From: Bradyrhizobium diazoefficiens
GTDB lineage: Bacteria > Pseudomonadota > Alphaproteobacteria > Rhizobiales > Xanthobacteraceae
DNA length: 64,000 nucleotides
NCBI RefSeq assembly: GCF_016616235.1
Contig: NZ_CP067100.1
Span: 2,973,001-3,037,000 of the forward strand
Direction of reading: 5' to 3'
In this document: one piece after another, positions 9,807 to 19,132 of the stretch
How the letters are laid out: every line of letters begins with the position of its first letter
Numbering within the stretch: position 1 is the first letter of the stretch
Notes under the pieces: generated by a model
Seen by the model: the letters and a program-made list of their open reading frames with translations, nothing else
Databases searched by the model: none
What the model was told of the DNA's origin: nothing
Program-made: the position numbers and the translations under genes

Positions 9807-9866
9807 TGTTCCTCAACGAACAAGCAGTGAAAAAAAGCAATCGGGGGCTGTCCCAGGGGAACTCCC

Positions 9867-11207
9867 ATGGCAACACTCGGCCTCGACGCCACCCGACTTA
9901 CCGCATCCGAGCATCAGCGCCAGCTTCGTCGCGCCGTGATCGCGTCCACCGTGGGGACTGCGATCGAATGGTATGATTTCTTTCTCTACAGCACTGTCAC
10001 CGGTCTGGTTTTCGCAAAACTGTTCTTTCCGCAGTCTGATCCCTGGGTTGGCACGCTGGAAGCGTTTGCGATCTACGCAGTCGGCTTCATCGCGCGCCCG
10101 ATCGGCGCGGCAATCTTCGGACACTATGGCGACCGCATCGGACGCAAATCGACGTTGATCGCGACGCTGCTCTTGATGGGACTGGCGACCGCCGCGGTGG
10201 CCGTGGTGCCGACCTATGCGAGCATCGGCATCTGGGGTGCCGTGATCCTGACCGTGCTGCGATTTATTCAGGGCGTCGGCGTCGGCGGCGAGTGGGGCGG
10301 CTCGGTGCTGATGTCGATGGAATGGGCCCGCGACGACCGATCTCGCGGATTGATCGCGTCGTGGCCGCAGTTCGGCGTGCCCTGCGGACTGTTCCTCGCC
10401 AACCTTGCCGTGCTGGCGTTCAGCCAGATGGCTGGCGATCAGTTCCTGGCGTGGGGCTGGCGCATTCCGTTCGCGCTCAGCATCATCCTGGTCGGCGTTG
10501 GCCTTTATATCCGGCTCGGCATCCTCGAAACGCCGGTGTTCTCAAAGCTCGTGGCCGAACGCCAGATCGACCGCACGCCGATGCTGACGGTGATCCGGCA
10601 ATACCCGAAGGAGATCCTGCTGTCGGCCTTCGCGCGCATGTCGGAGCAGGCGCCGTTTTACATTTTCACCGCCTTCGTCTTCTCCTATGGCATCGGCACC
10701 CTGCACGTTTCGCGCGACTTCCTGCTGACCGCGGTGCTCTCGGCCTCGGTACTGTCGTTCGTCTCGATCCCGCTGTGCGGACATATCTCCGATCAGATCG
10801 GCCGCAAGAACATGTATATGATCGGCGCTGCCGTGACGGGTGTCTTCGGCTTCATATATTTCGCAATGCTCAACACCGGATCGCTGACCATCATCTTTCT
10901 CGCGATCATCCTGTCGCTCATTCCGCACGATATGCAGTACGGGCCGCAAGCTGCCTTGATCGCGGAGAATTTTACCGGACGCCTGCGCTACAGCGGCTCG
11001 TCGCTGGGCTATCAGCTCGCATCCGTGATCGCCGGCGGCCCTGCGCCGTTGATCGCCACTTGGCTGTTCGGCACGTTCCACTCGGCGACCGCGATCGCGG
11101 TCTACATCGCGATTTGCGCGGTCGTGACGCTGGCTGCGACCGCGATGATGACCGACTACACCGGGAAGGACATCAACGCGGCGGGCGCGCACCGGCGGCG
11201 AACTTGA
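9867..11207 (+). CDS. MFS transporter, metabolite:H+ symporter (MHS) type
   Basis: The 446-residue protein has about 12 hydrophobic segments. The family-typical start (STVGTAIEWYDFFLYSTVTGLVF), the loop 2-3 signature GHYGDRIGRKS near residue 90 and FIQGVGVGGEWGGSVL near 140 identify the ProP/ShiA/KgtP-like MHS group, which imports organic acids, betaines or related metabolites with protons. The substrate cannot be read. AGGGGAACTCCC precedes the ATG. The upstream EcfG-type promoter suggests induction by general stress, as for osmolyte uptake. A strong hairpin terminator follows. Confidence 0.88.
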   Translation: MATLGLDATRLTASEHQRQLRRAVIASTVGTAIEWYDFFLYSTVTGLVFAKLFFPQSDPWVGTLEAFAIYAVGFIARPIGAAIFGHYGDRIGRKSTLIATLLLMGLATAAVAVVPTYASIGIWGAVILTVLRFIQGVGVGGEWGGSVLMSMEWARDDRSRGLIASWPQFGVPCGLFLANLAVLAFSQMAGDQFLAWGWRIPFALSIILVGVGLYIRLGILETPVFSKLVAERQIDRTPMLTVIRQYPKEILLSAFARMSEQAPFYIFTAFVFSYGIGTLHVSRDFLLTAVLSASVLSFVSIPLCGHISDQIGRKNMYMIGAAVTGVFGFIYFAMLNTGSLTIIFLAIILSLIPHDMQYGPQAALIAENFTGRLRYSGSSLGYQLASVIAGGPAPLIATWLFGTFHSATAIAVYIAICAVVTLAATAMMTDYTGKDINAAGAHRRRT

Positions 11208-11217
11208 GGCCGTAAAA

Positions 11218-11244
11218 AAGCCCCGGACGCGATGTCCGGGGCTT
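11218..11244. terminator. Bidirectional hairpin terminator between convergent genes
   Basis: AAGCCCCGGAC-GCGAT-GTCCGGGGCTT is a perfect 11-bp stem. On the minus strand it is followed by a run of T (the A-run at 11214-11219), giving a good intrinsic terminator for the convergent hydrolase gene. On the plus strand it can end the transporter transcript. Confidence 0.85.
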
Positions 11245-11266
11245 AGCTTTCTCCGTGATCTCGAGG

Positions 11267-11974
11267 TCAGCCTTGTTCCGGCTGGCCAATGCTCACCTTC
11301 AGCCTGCCGACGCCGTCGACGCCGCATTCGAGCTTGTCGCCGACCTGGAGCTGCGACACGCCGGCCGGCGTGCCCGTCATGATAATGTCGCCGGCGGCGA
11401 GCTTCACCTGCTGCGAGAGCTGCCAGATGATCTCGGGCACGTTCCAGATCAGCTCATTGAGGTCGCCCTTCTGGGCTTCCTTGCCGTTGACGGTGAGCCA
11501 GATCTTGCCGCTGGAGGGATGGCCAATCTTGGCGGCCGGCTGCACCGCAGAGCATGGCGCCGAGCCGTCGAACGACTTGCCGATCTCCCACGGACGCTCC
11601 TTCTTGCGCGAGGCGATCTGGAGATCGCGGCGGGTGAGGTCGATACCGACGGCATAGCCGTAGACGTGATCAAGCGCCTTCTCGGCGGGGATGTTGAGGC
11701 CGCCGCTCTTCATCGCGACGACCAGCTCGACCTCGTGATGCAAATCCTTCGTCAGCGGCGGATAGGGAATGGTGGCGCCATCGGGCACCAGCATGTCCGC
11801 GTGCTTGGCGAAGAAGAACGGCGGGGCGCGCTCGTCATTGCCCATCTCGCGGATGTGCTCGAGATAGTTGCGGCCGACGCACCAGATGCGGCGGACCGGA
11901 TACCGGCCGCTCTCTCCGACGACCGGAAGCGAGGCCTGGGGCGGAAGCGGGATGACGTAGGAGGCGGCGTTCAT
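11267..11974 (-). CDS. Fumarylacetoacetate hydrolase family protein
   Basis: A 235-residue single-domain FAH-fold hydrolase. The metal-binding set is present: Glu81 and Glu83 in HHEVEL, and Asp112 in VGIDLTRRD. The substrate-loop start VGRNYLEH and the conserved MTGTPAGV are also visible. Short members cleave fumarylpyruvate, acylpyruvates or oxaloacetate; RDLQ and the overall length fit the acylpyruvase/fumarylpyruvase group, but the substrate is uncertain. It lies 36 bases downstream of an MsbA-like exporter on the same strand with no obvious metabolic link. Confidence 0.88.
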   Translation of the reverse strand: MNAASYVIPLPPQASLPVVGESGRYPVRRIWCVGRNYLEHIREMGNDERAPPFFFAKHADMLVPDGATIPYPPLTKDLHHEVELVVAMKSGGLNIPAEKALDHVYGYAVGIDLTRRDLQIASRKKERPWEIGKSFDGSAPCSAVQPAAKIGHPSSGKIWLTVNGKEAQKGDLNELIWNVPEIIWQLSQQVKLAAGDIIMTGTPAGVSQLQVGDKLECGVDGVGRLKVSIGQPEQG

Positions 11975-12010
11975 GAAGCGGTCTCGCTGCTCTTGGGTTG
12001 ATGAGGAACT

Positions 12011-13813
12011 CTATGCGGTTGCGCTGATCGGCGCCAGAGCGCCGGCGTCGCGATGCTGCAGACGAAAGAACGAGGCGTAGCGGCCGGAGCGACGCAGCAA
12101 TTCGTCGTGCCGGCCATGCTCGACGATCTCGCCCCCCTCGACCACGAGAATCGCGTCGGCGTGCATGATGGTGTGCAGGCGGTGTGCGATCACAATGGTG
12201 GTGCGGTTCTGGCACAGATGCTCGATCGCTTCCTGCACCTGCCGCTCCGATTCCGAATCGAGCGCGGCGGTGGCCTCGTCCAGCAGGATGATCGGCGCGT
12301 TCTTGATCAACGCGCGCGCCACCGCGATGCGCTGGCGCTGGCCGCCCGACAGCTGCGTGCCGTGCTCCCCGACCGGCGTGTCGTAGCCGAGCGGAAAGCT
12401 CATGATGAAATCATGCGCGCAGGCCGCTTTCGCCGCCTCGATGATCTCGTTCTCGCTCGCCCCCGGCTTGCCGAAGGCGATGTTGCTGCGGATGGTGTCG
12501 CGGAACAGATAGACGTCCTGGCCAACATAGGCGGTCTGCGCCCGCAGCGATTTGCGCGAGATAGCGCCGATCGACTGGCCATCGATCACGATGTCGCCTT
12601 GCGTCACCTCGTGGAAGCGCAGCAGTAGCGCCAGCACGGTCGACTTGCCGCCGCCGGAGGGGCCAACCAGTGCGGTGACCTTGCCGGGCTCGGCGGTGAA
12701 GCTCATGCGGTTGAGCACAGTCTCGCCATTGCGATAGGAGAAGCTGACGTCGCGCAGCTCGATGCGGGCATCGGTGAGCCTCAGCGCCGGCTTGTCGTCG
12801 TCGGAATGCTCGCTCGCCGGGCTGTCCACGACTTCGAGCAGCATGCGCGCGCCGACCAGCTGGCTGTTGAGGTCGATATTGAGACGCGCCAGCCGCTTGG
12901 CCGGCTCGGTCGCCATCAGGAACGCGGTCATGAAGGAGAAGAACGCGCCGGGCGTGGCGTTGAGCGCGACCACGGCGTAGCCGCCGTACATCAGGCAGCC
13001 GGCGACCGCGAAGCCGCCGAGCATTTCCATCAGCGGGTTGGAGCGATTGGCGACCCGGGCCATCTTGTTGGCGTTGCGCTCGACAATCGCGATGTTCTCG
13101 TCGATGCGCTTCTGCATGGTGTCTTCGAGCGTGAACGCCTTGACCGTGCGGATGCCTTGCAGCGATTCCTGCATCGTTTCCATGATGTCGGCGGTGCCGG
13201 TGAACTGGTTGAAGGCGAGGCCCTTGATGCGCTTGACCAGCTTGCGCAGCACCAGCATCGCCGGCGGCACCGCGACGAGGCCGATGAACGACATCAGCGG
13301 ATCCTGCCACACCATCACGGCGATCATGGCGAGCAGCATCATGAGGTCGCGCCCGACGGCGTTGACCAGCATGTTGAGGACGTCGGTGATCGATTTGGCG
13401 CCGGCCGTCAGCCGCGCCAGGAATTCAGAGGAGTGCCGCTCGGAGAAGAAGCCGACGCTCTCGCGCATCAGTTTTGCAAACAGCTGGCGCTGGTTAGTGG
13501 CAAGGATCGCGTTGCTGATCTTGGTCAAGATCACCATGTGGCCGTAGGTTGCCACGCCTTTGATGAAGAGCAGGATCACCGTGATCCCTGAGAACATCGC
13601 GATGCCCGGGACGTTCTTGTCGACATAAGCCTGGTTGATGACCTGGCCGAGCACGTAGGTCGCACCCGCGGTCGAGCCCGCAGCGAGCGCCATCAGCGCA
13701 AAGGCGACGAGGTAGCGCCGCCAGTAGACGAGCCCTTGTTCCGTGACCAGGCGGCGAATCAGGACCGCTGCCGCATAGGGATCGTCGGTGATTTTCTTTG
13801 GAAACTGGGCCAT
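12011..13813 (-). CDS. MsbA-like ABC exporter (fused permease and ATPase)
   Basis: A half-transporter of about 600 residues: six membrane helices in the first 330 residues, then an ABC ATPase. Walker A (GPSGGGKST, near 382), the signature LSGGQRQRIAVARAL (near 488), Walker B IILLDEATAALD (near 508) and the H-loop IVIAHRL are intact. The arrangement is that of MsbA and related lipid or glycan flippases, and its place between galE and the polysaccharide region suggests a lipid-linked or glycan substrate. ATG at 13813 (MAQFPKK) is preferred over an in-frame TTG at 13906, which would add 31 residues without family character. Confidence 0.88.
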   Translation of the reverse strand: MAQFPKKITDDPYAAAVLIRRLVTEQGLVYWRRYLVAFALMALAAGSTAGATYVLGQVINQAYVDKNVPGIAMFSGITVILLFIKGVATYGHMVILTKISNAILATNQRQLFAKLMRESVGFFSERHSSEFLARLTAGAKSITDVLNMLVNAVGRDLMMLLAMIAVMVWQDPLMSFIGLVAVPPAMLVLRKLVKRIKGLAFNQFTGTADIMETMQESLQGIRTVKAFTLEDTMQKRIDENIAIVERNANKMARVANRSNPLMEMLGGFAVAGCLMYGGYAVVALNATPGAFFSFMTAFLMATEPAKRLARLNIDLNSQLVGARMLLEVVDSPASEHSDDDKPALRLTDARIELRDVSFSYRNGETVLNRMSFTAEPGKVTALVGPSGGGKSTVLALLLRFHEVTQGDIVIDGQSIGAISRKSLRAQTAYVGQDVYLFRDTIRSNIAFGKPGASENEIIEAAKAACAHDFIMSFPLGYDTPVGEHGTQLSGGQRQRIAVARALIKNAPIILLDEATAALDSESERQVQEAIEHLCQNRTTIVIAHRLHTIMHADAILVVEGGEIVEHGRHDELLRRSGRYASFFRLQHRDAGALAPISATA

Positions 13814-13931
13814 CCGGTGTCCATTGACGGGGCAGAACAAAGCCTGCCCGCGCGTCAGGGATCGAATGGCCTCTGTGCCCGCTAAAGCTCCGCTTTTCAA
13901 GCCCAATTAAGGACTTGCGCCGAGACGGATT

Positions 13932-14945
13932 TTAGGCCGAGACCGCGTGGCGGAGTTCGCCATGGCGCTCGCGGAACAGCTTGTCCTCCCAGGCCAGCGC
14001 ATGCGCCGCGATGGTCTCAAGGTTGTCGTATTGCGGCCGCCAGTCGAGCAGGCCGCGGATGCGGCTGGTGTCGGCGACCATGGTCATGATGTCGCCGGGC
14101 CGGCGCGGGGCGTATTGCACGGCGAAGCTGCGCCCCGAAACCCGGCGCACGGCGTCGATGGTCTCCAGTACCGAATAGCCGCGGCCATAGCCGCAATTCA
14201 GCGTCGTCGAGGTGCCGCCATTGCGCAAATATGCGAGGGCCGAACGATGCGCCTGCGAGAGGTCCGAAACATGGATGAAGTCGCGGATGCAGCTGCCGTC
14301 CTCGGTCGGATAGTCGGTGCCGAACACATCGATCTTGGCGCGCTGTCCGGTCGCGGCTTCCACGGCGATCTTGAGCAGATGCGTGGCGCCGACGGTGGCA
14401 AGCCCGATGCGCGCCTGCGGGTCGGCGCCCGCGACGTTGAAATAGCGCAAGGTCACGTACTGCATGCCGTAGGCGGCGGCGACGTCGTGCAGCATGATCT
14501 CGGTCATCAGCTTCGAGGAGCCGTAGGGCGACAGCGGCCGCGTCGGCGCGTGCTCGGGCACGGGCACCTGATCCGGATTGCCGTAGACCGCGGCGGTCGA
14601 GGAAAAAATGAAGCGGCTGATGCCGCGCTTGACCGCGACGTTGAGCAGATTGCGCGCGGTGGTGAAGTTGTTGCGGTAGTAGCCGAGCGGATCGCGCATC
14701 GATTCCGGCACGACGACCGAGCCGGCGAAATGAATGATGCTTTCGATGTCGTGCTGGGCGATCACGCCTTCGAGCAAATTCTCGTCGCCGGCGTCGCCGA
14801 TGAACAGCGGCACGCGTTCCGGCAGATAGGCCGAGAAACCGGTGGAGAGATCGTCGATCACGACGACGTCCTCGCCGGCTTCCGCCAGCGCCAGAACCGT
14901 GTGACTTCCGATATAGCCGGCGCCGCCGGTGACTAGCACAGTCAT
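13932..14945 (-). CDS. galE: UDP-glucose 4-epimerase
   Basis: GalE interconverts UDP-glucose and UDP-galactose. The 337-residue protein has the NAD-binding GGAGYIGSH loop (7-15), the IIHFAGSVVVPES block and the catalytic YGSSK near residue 143, plus RYFNVAGADP. It heads a minus-strand group with the MsbA-like exporter and is divergent from a glycosyltransferase gene 126 bases away. Its likely role is to supply UDP-galactose for LPS or exopolysaccharide. Confidence 0.95.
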   Translation of the reverse strand: MTVLVTGGAGYIGSHTVLALAEAGEDVVVIDDLSTGFSAYLPERVPLFIGDAGDENLLEGVIAQHDIESIIHFAGSVVVPESMRDPLGYYRNNFTTARNLLNVAVKRGISRFIFSSTAAVYGNPDQVPVPEHAPTRPLSPYGSSKLMTEIMLHDVAAAYGMQYVTLRYFNVAGADPQARIGLATVGATHLLKIAVEAATGQRAKIDVFGTDYPTEDGSCIRDFIHVSDLSQAHRSALAYLRNGGTSTTLNCGYGRGYSVLETIDAVRRVSGRSFAVQYAPRRPGDIMTMVADTSRIRGLLDWRPQYDNLETIAAHALAWEDKLFRERHGELRHAVSA

Positions 14946-15071
14946 GGTCTCACCCGTCTTCGATCAACGCGGGATGCTAGCGTTTGCGTGGTGAAGAGGG
15001 GGTATCGGCGCGGCTCAACTGGTCACTATGCTTAATGTTGCGTATAGGGACTTTGCGAAACGGAGCGTGAC

Positions 15072-16109
15072 GTGGCGAATTCTCCCGGCGATCTCGAGGT
15101 GATCGTGCCAAATCTGCACAGGCGCTATTCCGGGGTCACCGCGACCAACCGGATGGTGGCGCCGCGGCTGGCGAAACTGTTTCGCGCAGGCTGGTTCGGC
15201 TCCGACGCGCCGGAGGGGATCGCGCGGTTGAGCGGGCCCGATCTCCTGAAATTGTGGCGGCGCAAGCAGCCCTTGATCTGGCACGCGCGGCGCAACAACG
15301 AGATGATCGCAGGCGTCGTGCTGCGCTCGCTCGGCTGGCCGCTCAAGCTCGTCTTCACCTCGGCGGGGCAGCGGCATCACAGCTGGATCACGCGCTGGCT
15401 GATCCGGCGCATGGACGCGATCATCGCGACGTCAGACATCTCGGCCTCGTTCCTGAAAGTGCGGTCGACGGTGATCCCGCACGGCGTCGACACCGACGTG
15501 TATGCGCCGCCAATCGATCGCGCCGCGGCGTTCGCGGAAGCCGCGCTGCCGGGCCGCTATGCCATCGGCTGCTTCGGCCGCGTGCGTGCACAGAAGGGCA
15601 CCGATCTGTTCGTCGATGCGATGTGCCGATTGCTGCCGCGCTATCCGGATTTCACCGCCGTCATCGTCGGCCAGATCACGCCCGAGCAAACGCCCTTCGC
15701 CAACGACCTGAAGAAGCGCATCGGGGCAGCCAACCTGCAATCGCGCATCGTCGTCACCGGCGAATTGCCGATCGAAGCGGTGCAGCGCTGGTACCAGCGG
15801 CTGACGATCTATGCTTTCACCTCACGCAACGAAGGCTTTGGGCTGACGCTGATCGAGGCGATGGCGGCGGGCAGTGCGCTCGTTGCCGCGCGCGCCGGCG
15901 CGGCCGAGCTCGTGGTCGAGGATGGCGTGACGGGTGTGCTGATTCCGGCGGGCGATGCAGATGCGCTCGCCGCGGCGCTGGAGCCGTTGATGCGCGACGT
16001 GGCTGCCGCGACGGCCATGGGCGAACGCGGGCGGGCACGGGTGCTCGAACGATTCAGCCTCGATGCGGAAGCAAGGCGGATCGGCGAGATCTATCGGCCG
16101 CTGCTTTGA
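15072..16109 (+). CDS. GT4 glycosyltransferase, LpcC-like core mannosyltransferase
   Basis: A 345-residue GT-B glycosyltransferase starting at GTG. The E-x7-E nucleotide-sugar signature EGFGLTLIE is at about 254-262, preceded by IPHGVDTDVY and GRVRAQKGTDLF. The overall wording (VIVPNLHRRYSGVTATNRMVAP near the N-terminus) matches what I recall of rhizobial LpcC, which adds mannose to the Kdo of the LPS inner core. manC for GDP-mannose lies at 29.2 kb, which supports a mannosyl donor. The exact acceptor is inferred. Confidence 0.78.
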   Translation: MANSPGDLEVIVPNLHRRYSGVTATNRMVAPRLAKLFRAGWFGSDAPEGIARLSGPDLLKLWRRKQPLIWHARRNNEMIAGVVLRSLGWPLKLVFTSAGQRHHSWITRWLIRRMDAIIATSDISASFLKVRSTVIPHGVDTDVYAPPIDRAAAFAEAALPGRYAIGCFGRVRAQKGTDLFVDAMCRLLPRYPDFTAVIVGQITPEQTPFANDLKKRIGAANLQSRIVVTGELPIEAVQRWYQRLTIYAFTSRNEGFGLTLIEAMAAGSALVAARAGAAELVVEDGVTGVLIPAGDADALAAALEPLMRDVAAATAMGERGRARVLERFSLDAEARRIGEIYRPLL

Positions 16110-16425
16110 GCCGCCGCAAACAAAATCGCGAAAACAACCCCATGCACAGTAGCCGGCGCCAGTTGAATCAACGGTTTGGCTCTCGGAGATTGTGTTTTGC
16201 GGATTTTACGAAATCCAGTTGACGCGTCGGGCAAAACAGGTCTAGACTTTCATCATCGCGACATCAGGCCGGCGTGCAAGTGCCGTTGTTAAAACTTATA
16301 TCGAATCAATGTGTTATGGTGATGAGTGCGGGGTCTTCCAACGCTGGCGGGACCAAGTGGGGTTTTATGCGTTGTCCGGCACTCTGCTTGCCACGCGGTT
16401 GCCGCACCTGAGGAGGACTGCCTTG
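16110..16425 (+). promoter_or_regulatory. Gene-free stretch with a candidate promoter at 16219-16248
   Basis: No gene is seen here. TTGACG (16219-16224) and TAGACT (16243-16248), 18 bases apart, make a plausible sigma-70-type promoter reading towards the toxin-antitoxin pair. A small palindrome GGATTT-TACG-AAATCC lies just upstream at 16201-16216. The stretch is more AT-rich than its surroundings, unlike the neighbouring LPS genes. Confidence 0.4.
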
Positions 16426-16707
16426 ATGACAGAAGTTGCCGCAAGGGGAGCGCCGAAAATGGGCCATCTCATCGTCGTTCGAGCGACTTGGGACAGTGAG
16501 GCGTCGGTGTGGACTGCTGAGAGCTCCGATCTTCCGGGCCTCGTCACGGAAGCCGCAAGCCTCGACGAACTCGATGCCAAGCTGCCTGGCCTCATTCGCG
16601 ATCTTTTGGAAGACGATGCCGTCGCCGAGGGCTATGAAGTCCCTGTCGAGGTGATCGCGAGCTTCTCCAAACGGATCAAGATCGGCTCTGCAAAAGAAGC
16701 CGCATGA
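16426..16707 (+). CDS. DUF1902/HicB-like antitoxin
   Basis: A 93-residue protein. From residue 12 on (MGHLIVVRATWDSEASVWTA, then SSDLPGLVTEA) it matches the partial RNase-H-like beta-alpha fold of DUF1902/HicB antitoxins, which bind and neutralise a HicA-type RNase. ATG at 16426 follows a perfect AGGAGG at 16411-16416; a second ATG at 16459 also has a GGGGAG in range, so two start sites are possible. Its stop codon overlaps the start of the next gene (ATGA), the usual antitoxin-toxin arrangement. No DNA-binding domain is attached. Confidence 0.8.
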   Translation: MTEVAARGAPKMGHLIVVRATWDSEASVWTAESSDLPGLVTEAASLDELDAKLPGLIRDLLEDDAVAEGYEVPVEVIASFSKRIKIGSAKEAA

Positions 16708-16898
16708 ACAGCTTCACTCCGGAATTGAAACGAATTCTGGAGAAGGCGGGATGTTTTTTTGTTCGACATGGCCGCGGCGATCACGAGATCTGGGAGAGCC
16801 CAGTCTCAGGCATCCGTTTTACCGTCGATAACAATATCAAATCTCGGCACACCGCGAACGCGGTTCTGAAGCAGGCTGGGCTGCCCAAGCATTTTTGA
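16704..16898 (+). CDS. HicA/YcfA-like mRNA interferase toxin
   Basis: A 64-residue protein with the compact double-stranded-RNA-binding-like fold of HicA toxins. The catalytic His is His27 in RHGRGDHEIWESP, followed by a closing strand (FTVDNNIKSRHTANAVLKQAG). HicA toxins cleave mRNA until bound by the partner. Coupling to the upstream DUF1902 gene by a 4-base overlap supports a working toxin-antitoxin unit. It sits isolated in a lipopolysaccharide region, which suggests insertion as a small mobile module. Confidence 0.82.
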   Translation: MNSFTPELKRILEKAGCFFVRHGRGDHEIWESPVSGIRFTVDNNIKSRHTANAVLKQAGLPKHF

Positions 16899-16908
16899 GG
16901 GGCCTCGA

Positions 16909-17979
16909 TTAGCTCTCCACCCTTGCCCCTGCCTCCGCCAGCACTCGCTCCGCAATCCCCACCACCTCAGCCGCCGCGATATCCCGCATACACCGGTGAT
17001 CGTTCATCTTGCAGACCGTGCGCTGGCAGGGCTGGCAGGAGAGCACGCTCTTGTCCTGGACCACCGTGGCAGCGAGGCCATTCAACGGCGCCCAGAGGTA
17101 GGGGCTGGTCGGGCCGAAGATGCCCATGGTGGGAGTGCCGAGGGCAGCGGCGATGTGCATCAGGCCGGAATCGTTGGTGATGGCGACGCCGGCGGCGGCC
17201 ATCGCCAACACGCCGTTGCGCAAATCGTTGCCGGTGAGGTCGCGGACGCCGGGGCCTCCCGCCGCGACGATTTCCTGGGCGAGGCCCTTTTCCGCGGGGC
17301 CGCCGACCACCCAGACCTCGAGCCCGCGCTCAACCAGCAGGCGGGCGGCCTCCGAATAGTAGGTCCAGCGCTTTGAGACGCCGACCGAGCCGGGGGCGAG
17401 CGCTACCGCGGCCCCGCCACGGATGCCATTGGCCTCGCGCCAGCGGGCAATCTCCTCGGCCGGGACCCGCAATTGCGGCACCGGCCATTCCGGCGGCAGG
17501 GGGGCGCCGTCGGGCTGGGCCAGGGCGGCATTCTCGTCGATGAAGCGCGGGAGCTTGCTCTCGCCCCAGCGCCAGTGGTTGATCAGGCCGAACCGGAACT
17601 CGCCGACCCAGCCGACCCGTTCGGGGATGCCGGCCAGCCTCGGCGCAATGGCTGCCTTCCAGGTTCGGGGCAGCACCAGGGCGGTGCCGTAGTTTTCCGC
17701 CCGCAGCAGTTTTGCCAGGCCGAACTGGCGACGCACCGCGAGCCGGCTGCGCGGCAGGTCCCAGACGATGCCGCGGCGGACCCCGGGCATATAATCGACC
17801 AGCGGAGCACATAGGGTCGTGGTCAGAAGGTCGACCGGCCTGTTCGGCCAGCGCTCCTTCAGGACCCGCACCACGGTATGGTTCCGGACGAAATCGCCGA
17901 TCCACATATAGGGAATGATCAGGATCGGGCGCGTGTCGTCCCGATCTGCATTTCCGCTAAGTTGCGAATCTTTGTTCAT
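16909..17979 (-). CDS. waaF: LPS heptosyltransferase II
   Basis: A 356-residue GT9-family enzyme that adds the second heptose to the LPS inner core from ADP-heptose. Typical features are ILIIPYMWIGDFV at the start, VALAPGSVGVSKRW in the middle and the donor-site block TNDSGLMHIAAALGTPT followed by GIFGPTSPY. The C-terminal cysteine cluster (CQPCQRTVCKMNDHRCM) is common in the family. ADP-heptose supply is encoded divergently by hldD and hldE starting 160 bases away. Confidence 0.92.
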   Translation of the reverse strand: MNKDSQLSGNADRDDTRPILIIPYMWIGDFVRNHTVVRVLKERWPNRPVDLLTTTLCAPLVDYMPGVRRGIVWDLPRSRLAVRRQFGLAKLLRAENYGTALVLPRTWKAAIAPRLAGIPERVGWVGEFRFGLINHWRWGESKLPRFIDENAALAQPDGAPLPPEWPVPQLRVPAEEIARWREANGIRGGAAVALAPGSVGVSKRWTYYSEAARLLVERGLEVWVVGGPAEKGLAQEIVAAGGPGVRDLTGNDLRNGVLAMAAAGVAITNDSGLMHIAAALGTPTMGIFGPTSPYLWAPLNGLAATVVQDKSVLSCQPCQRTVCKMNDHRCMRDIAAAEVVGIAERVLAEAGARVES

Positions 17980-18138
17980 TCGTTAATTGGGCCAGGAACA
18001 AGCTGATGTTGGCGGTTCGGTTAGCCGCTCCGGGCCGGCAGGTAAAGCCACACGAGCCCGAATCCCAAAACCGCTTACACTTTGGTGGATCATGCGCTAG
18101 GGCAGGACCAGACCACAAAATCGGGCAGGGATTTCTGA

Positions 18139-19119
18139 ATGTTGCTGGTGACCGGCGGGGCCGGTTTTATCGGATCGAATGTCGTCGCCGCCCTGAACGA
18201 GGCCGGCCGCAGCGATGTCGTGGTTTGCGATCTGCTCGGCAGCGACGGCAAGTGGCGGAACCTCGCCAAGCGGCAACTCGTGGATATCGTCCCGCCCGCT
18301 GAATTGCTCGACTGGCTGAAGGGCCGCACGCTCGATGCCGTGATCCATCTCGGGGCGATCTCCGAGACCACCGCGACCGATGGCGACCTCGTGATCGAGA
18401 CCAATTTTCGCCTCTCCATGCGCCTGCTCGATTGGTGCACGGCGAATGCTGTGCCGCTCATCTACGCGTCCTCGGCGGCGACCTATGGCGACGGCGCGGA
18501 AGGCTTCGATGACGACGCCTCGCTGCCAGCGCTGAAGAAACTGCGACCGATGAACCTCTACGGCTGGAGCAAGCATCTGTTCGATCTCGCGGTCGGCGAG
18601 CGCGCCGCGAACGGCGATCCGCTCCCGCCGCAATGGGCGGGCCTGAAATTCTTCAACGTGTTCGGCCCCAACGAGTACCACAAGGGCACAATGATGAGCG
18701 TGCTGGCGCGCCGCTTCGACGACGTCAGGGCGGGCCGTGTCGTGCAACTGTTCAAGTCGCACCGTGAAGGCATCGCCGACGGCGATCAGCGGCGCGATTT
18801 CATCTATGTCGACGACGTCGTCCGCGTCGTGATGTGGCTGCTGGCGACGCCGTCGGTCTCAGGCCTGTTCAATGTCGGCACCGGCAAGGCGCGCAGCTTC
18901 AGGGACCTGATGCTGGCTGCCTATGCCGCGCTCGGCACCAGGCCCAATATCGAATACATCGACATGCCCGAGCAGATCCGCGGCGCTTACCAGTACTTCA
19001 CCCAGAGCAAGGTCGATCGCCTGCTCCGCGCCGGCTATAACGGCGGCTTCACGGCGCTCGAAGACGCAGTGAAGGCCTATGTCGGGAATTATCTCGACCG
19101 ACCTGACCGCTTCCGCTGA
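18139..19119 (+). CDS. hldD: ADP-L-glycero-D-manno-heptose 6-epimerase
   Basis: HldD converts ADP-D,D-heptose to ADP-L,D-heptose for LPS core synthesis. The 326-residue protein shows GGAGFIGSN (6-14), [12 protein letters not shown], the YGWSK catalytic motif near 140-144 and [13 protein letters not shown], which is characteristic of HldD among the extended SDRs. It is followed after 13 bases by hldE, so the two heptose steps are in one operon reading into the ligase and O-antigen genes. Confidence 0.95.
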   Translation: MLLVTGGAGFIGSNVVAALNEAGRSDVVVCDLLGSDGKWRNLAKRQLVDIVPPAELLDWLKGRTLDAVIHLGAISETTATDGDLVIETNFRLSMRLLDWCTANAVPLIYASSAATYGDGAEGFDDDASLPALKKLRPMNLYGWSKHLFDLAVGERAANGDPLPPQWAGLKFFNVFGPNEYHKGTMMSVLARRFDDVRAGRVVQLFKSHREGIADGDQRRDFIYVDDVVRVVMWLLATPSVSGLFNVGTGKARSFRDLMLAAYAALGTRPNIEYIDMPEQIRGAYQYFTQSKVDRLLRAGYNGGFTALEDAVKAYVGNYLDRPDRFR

Positions 19120-19132
19120 AATCATAGGACCC

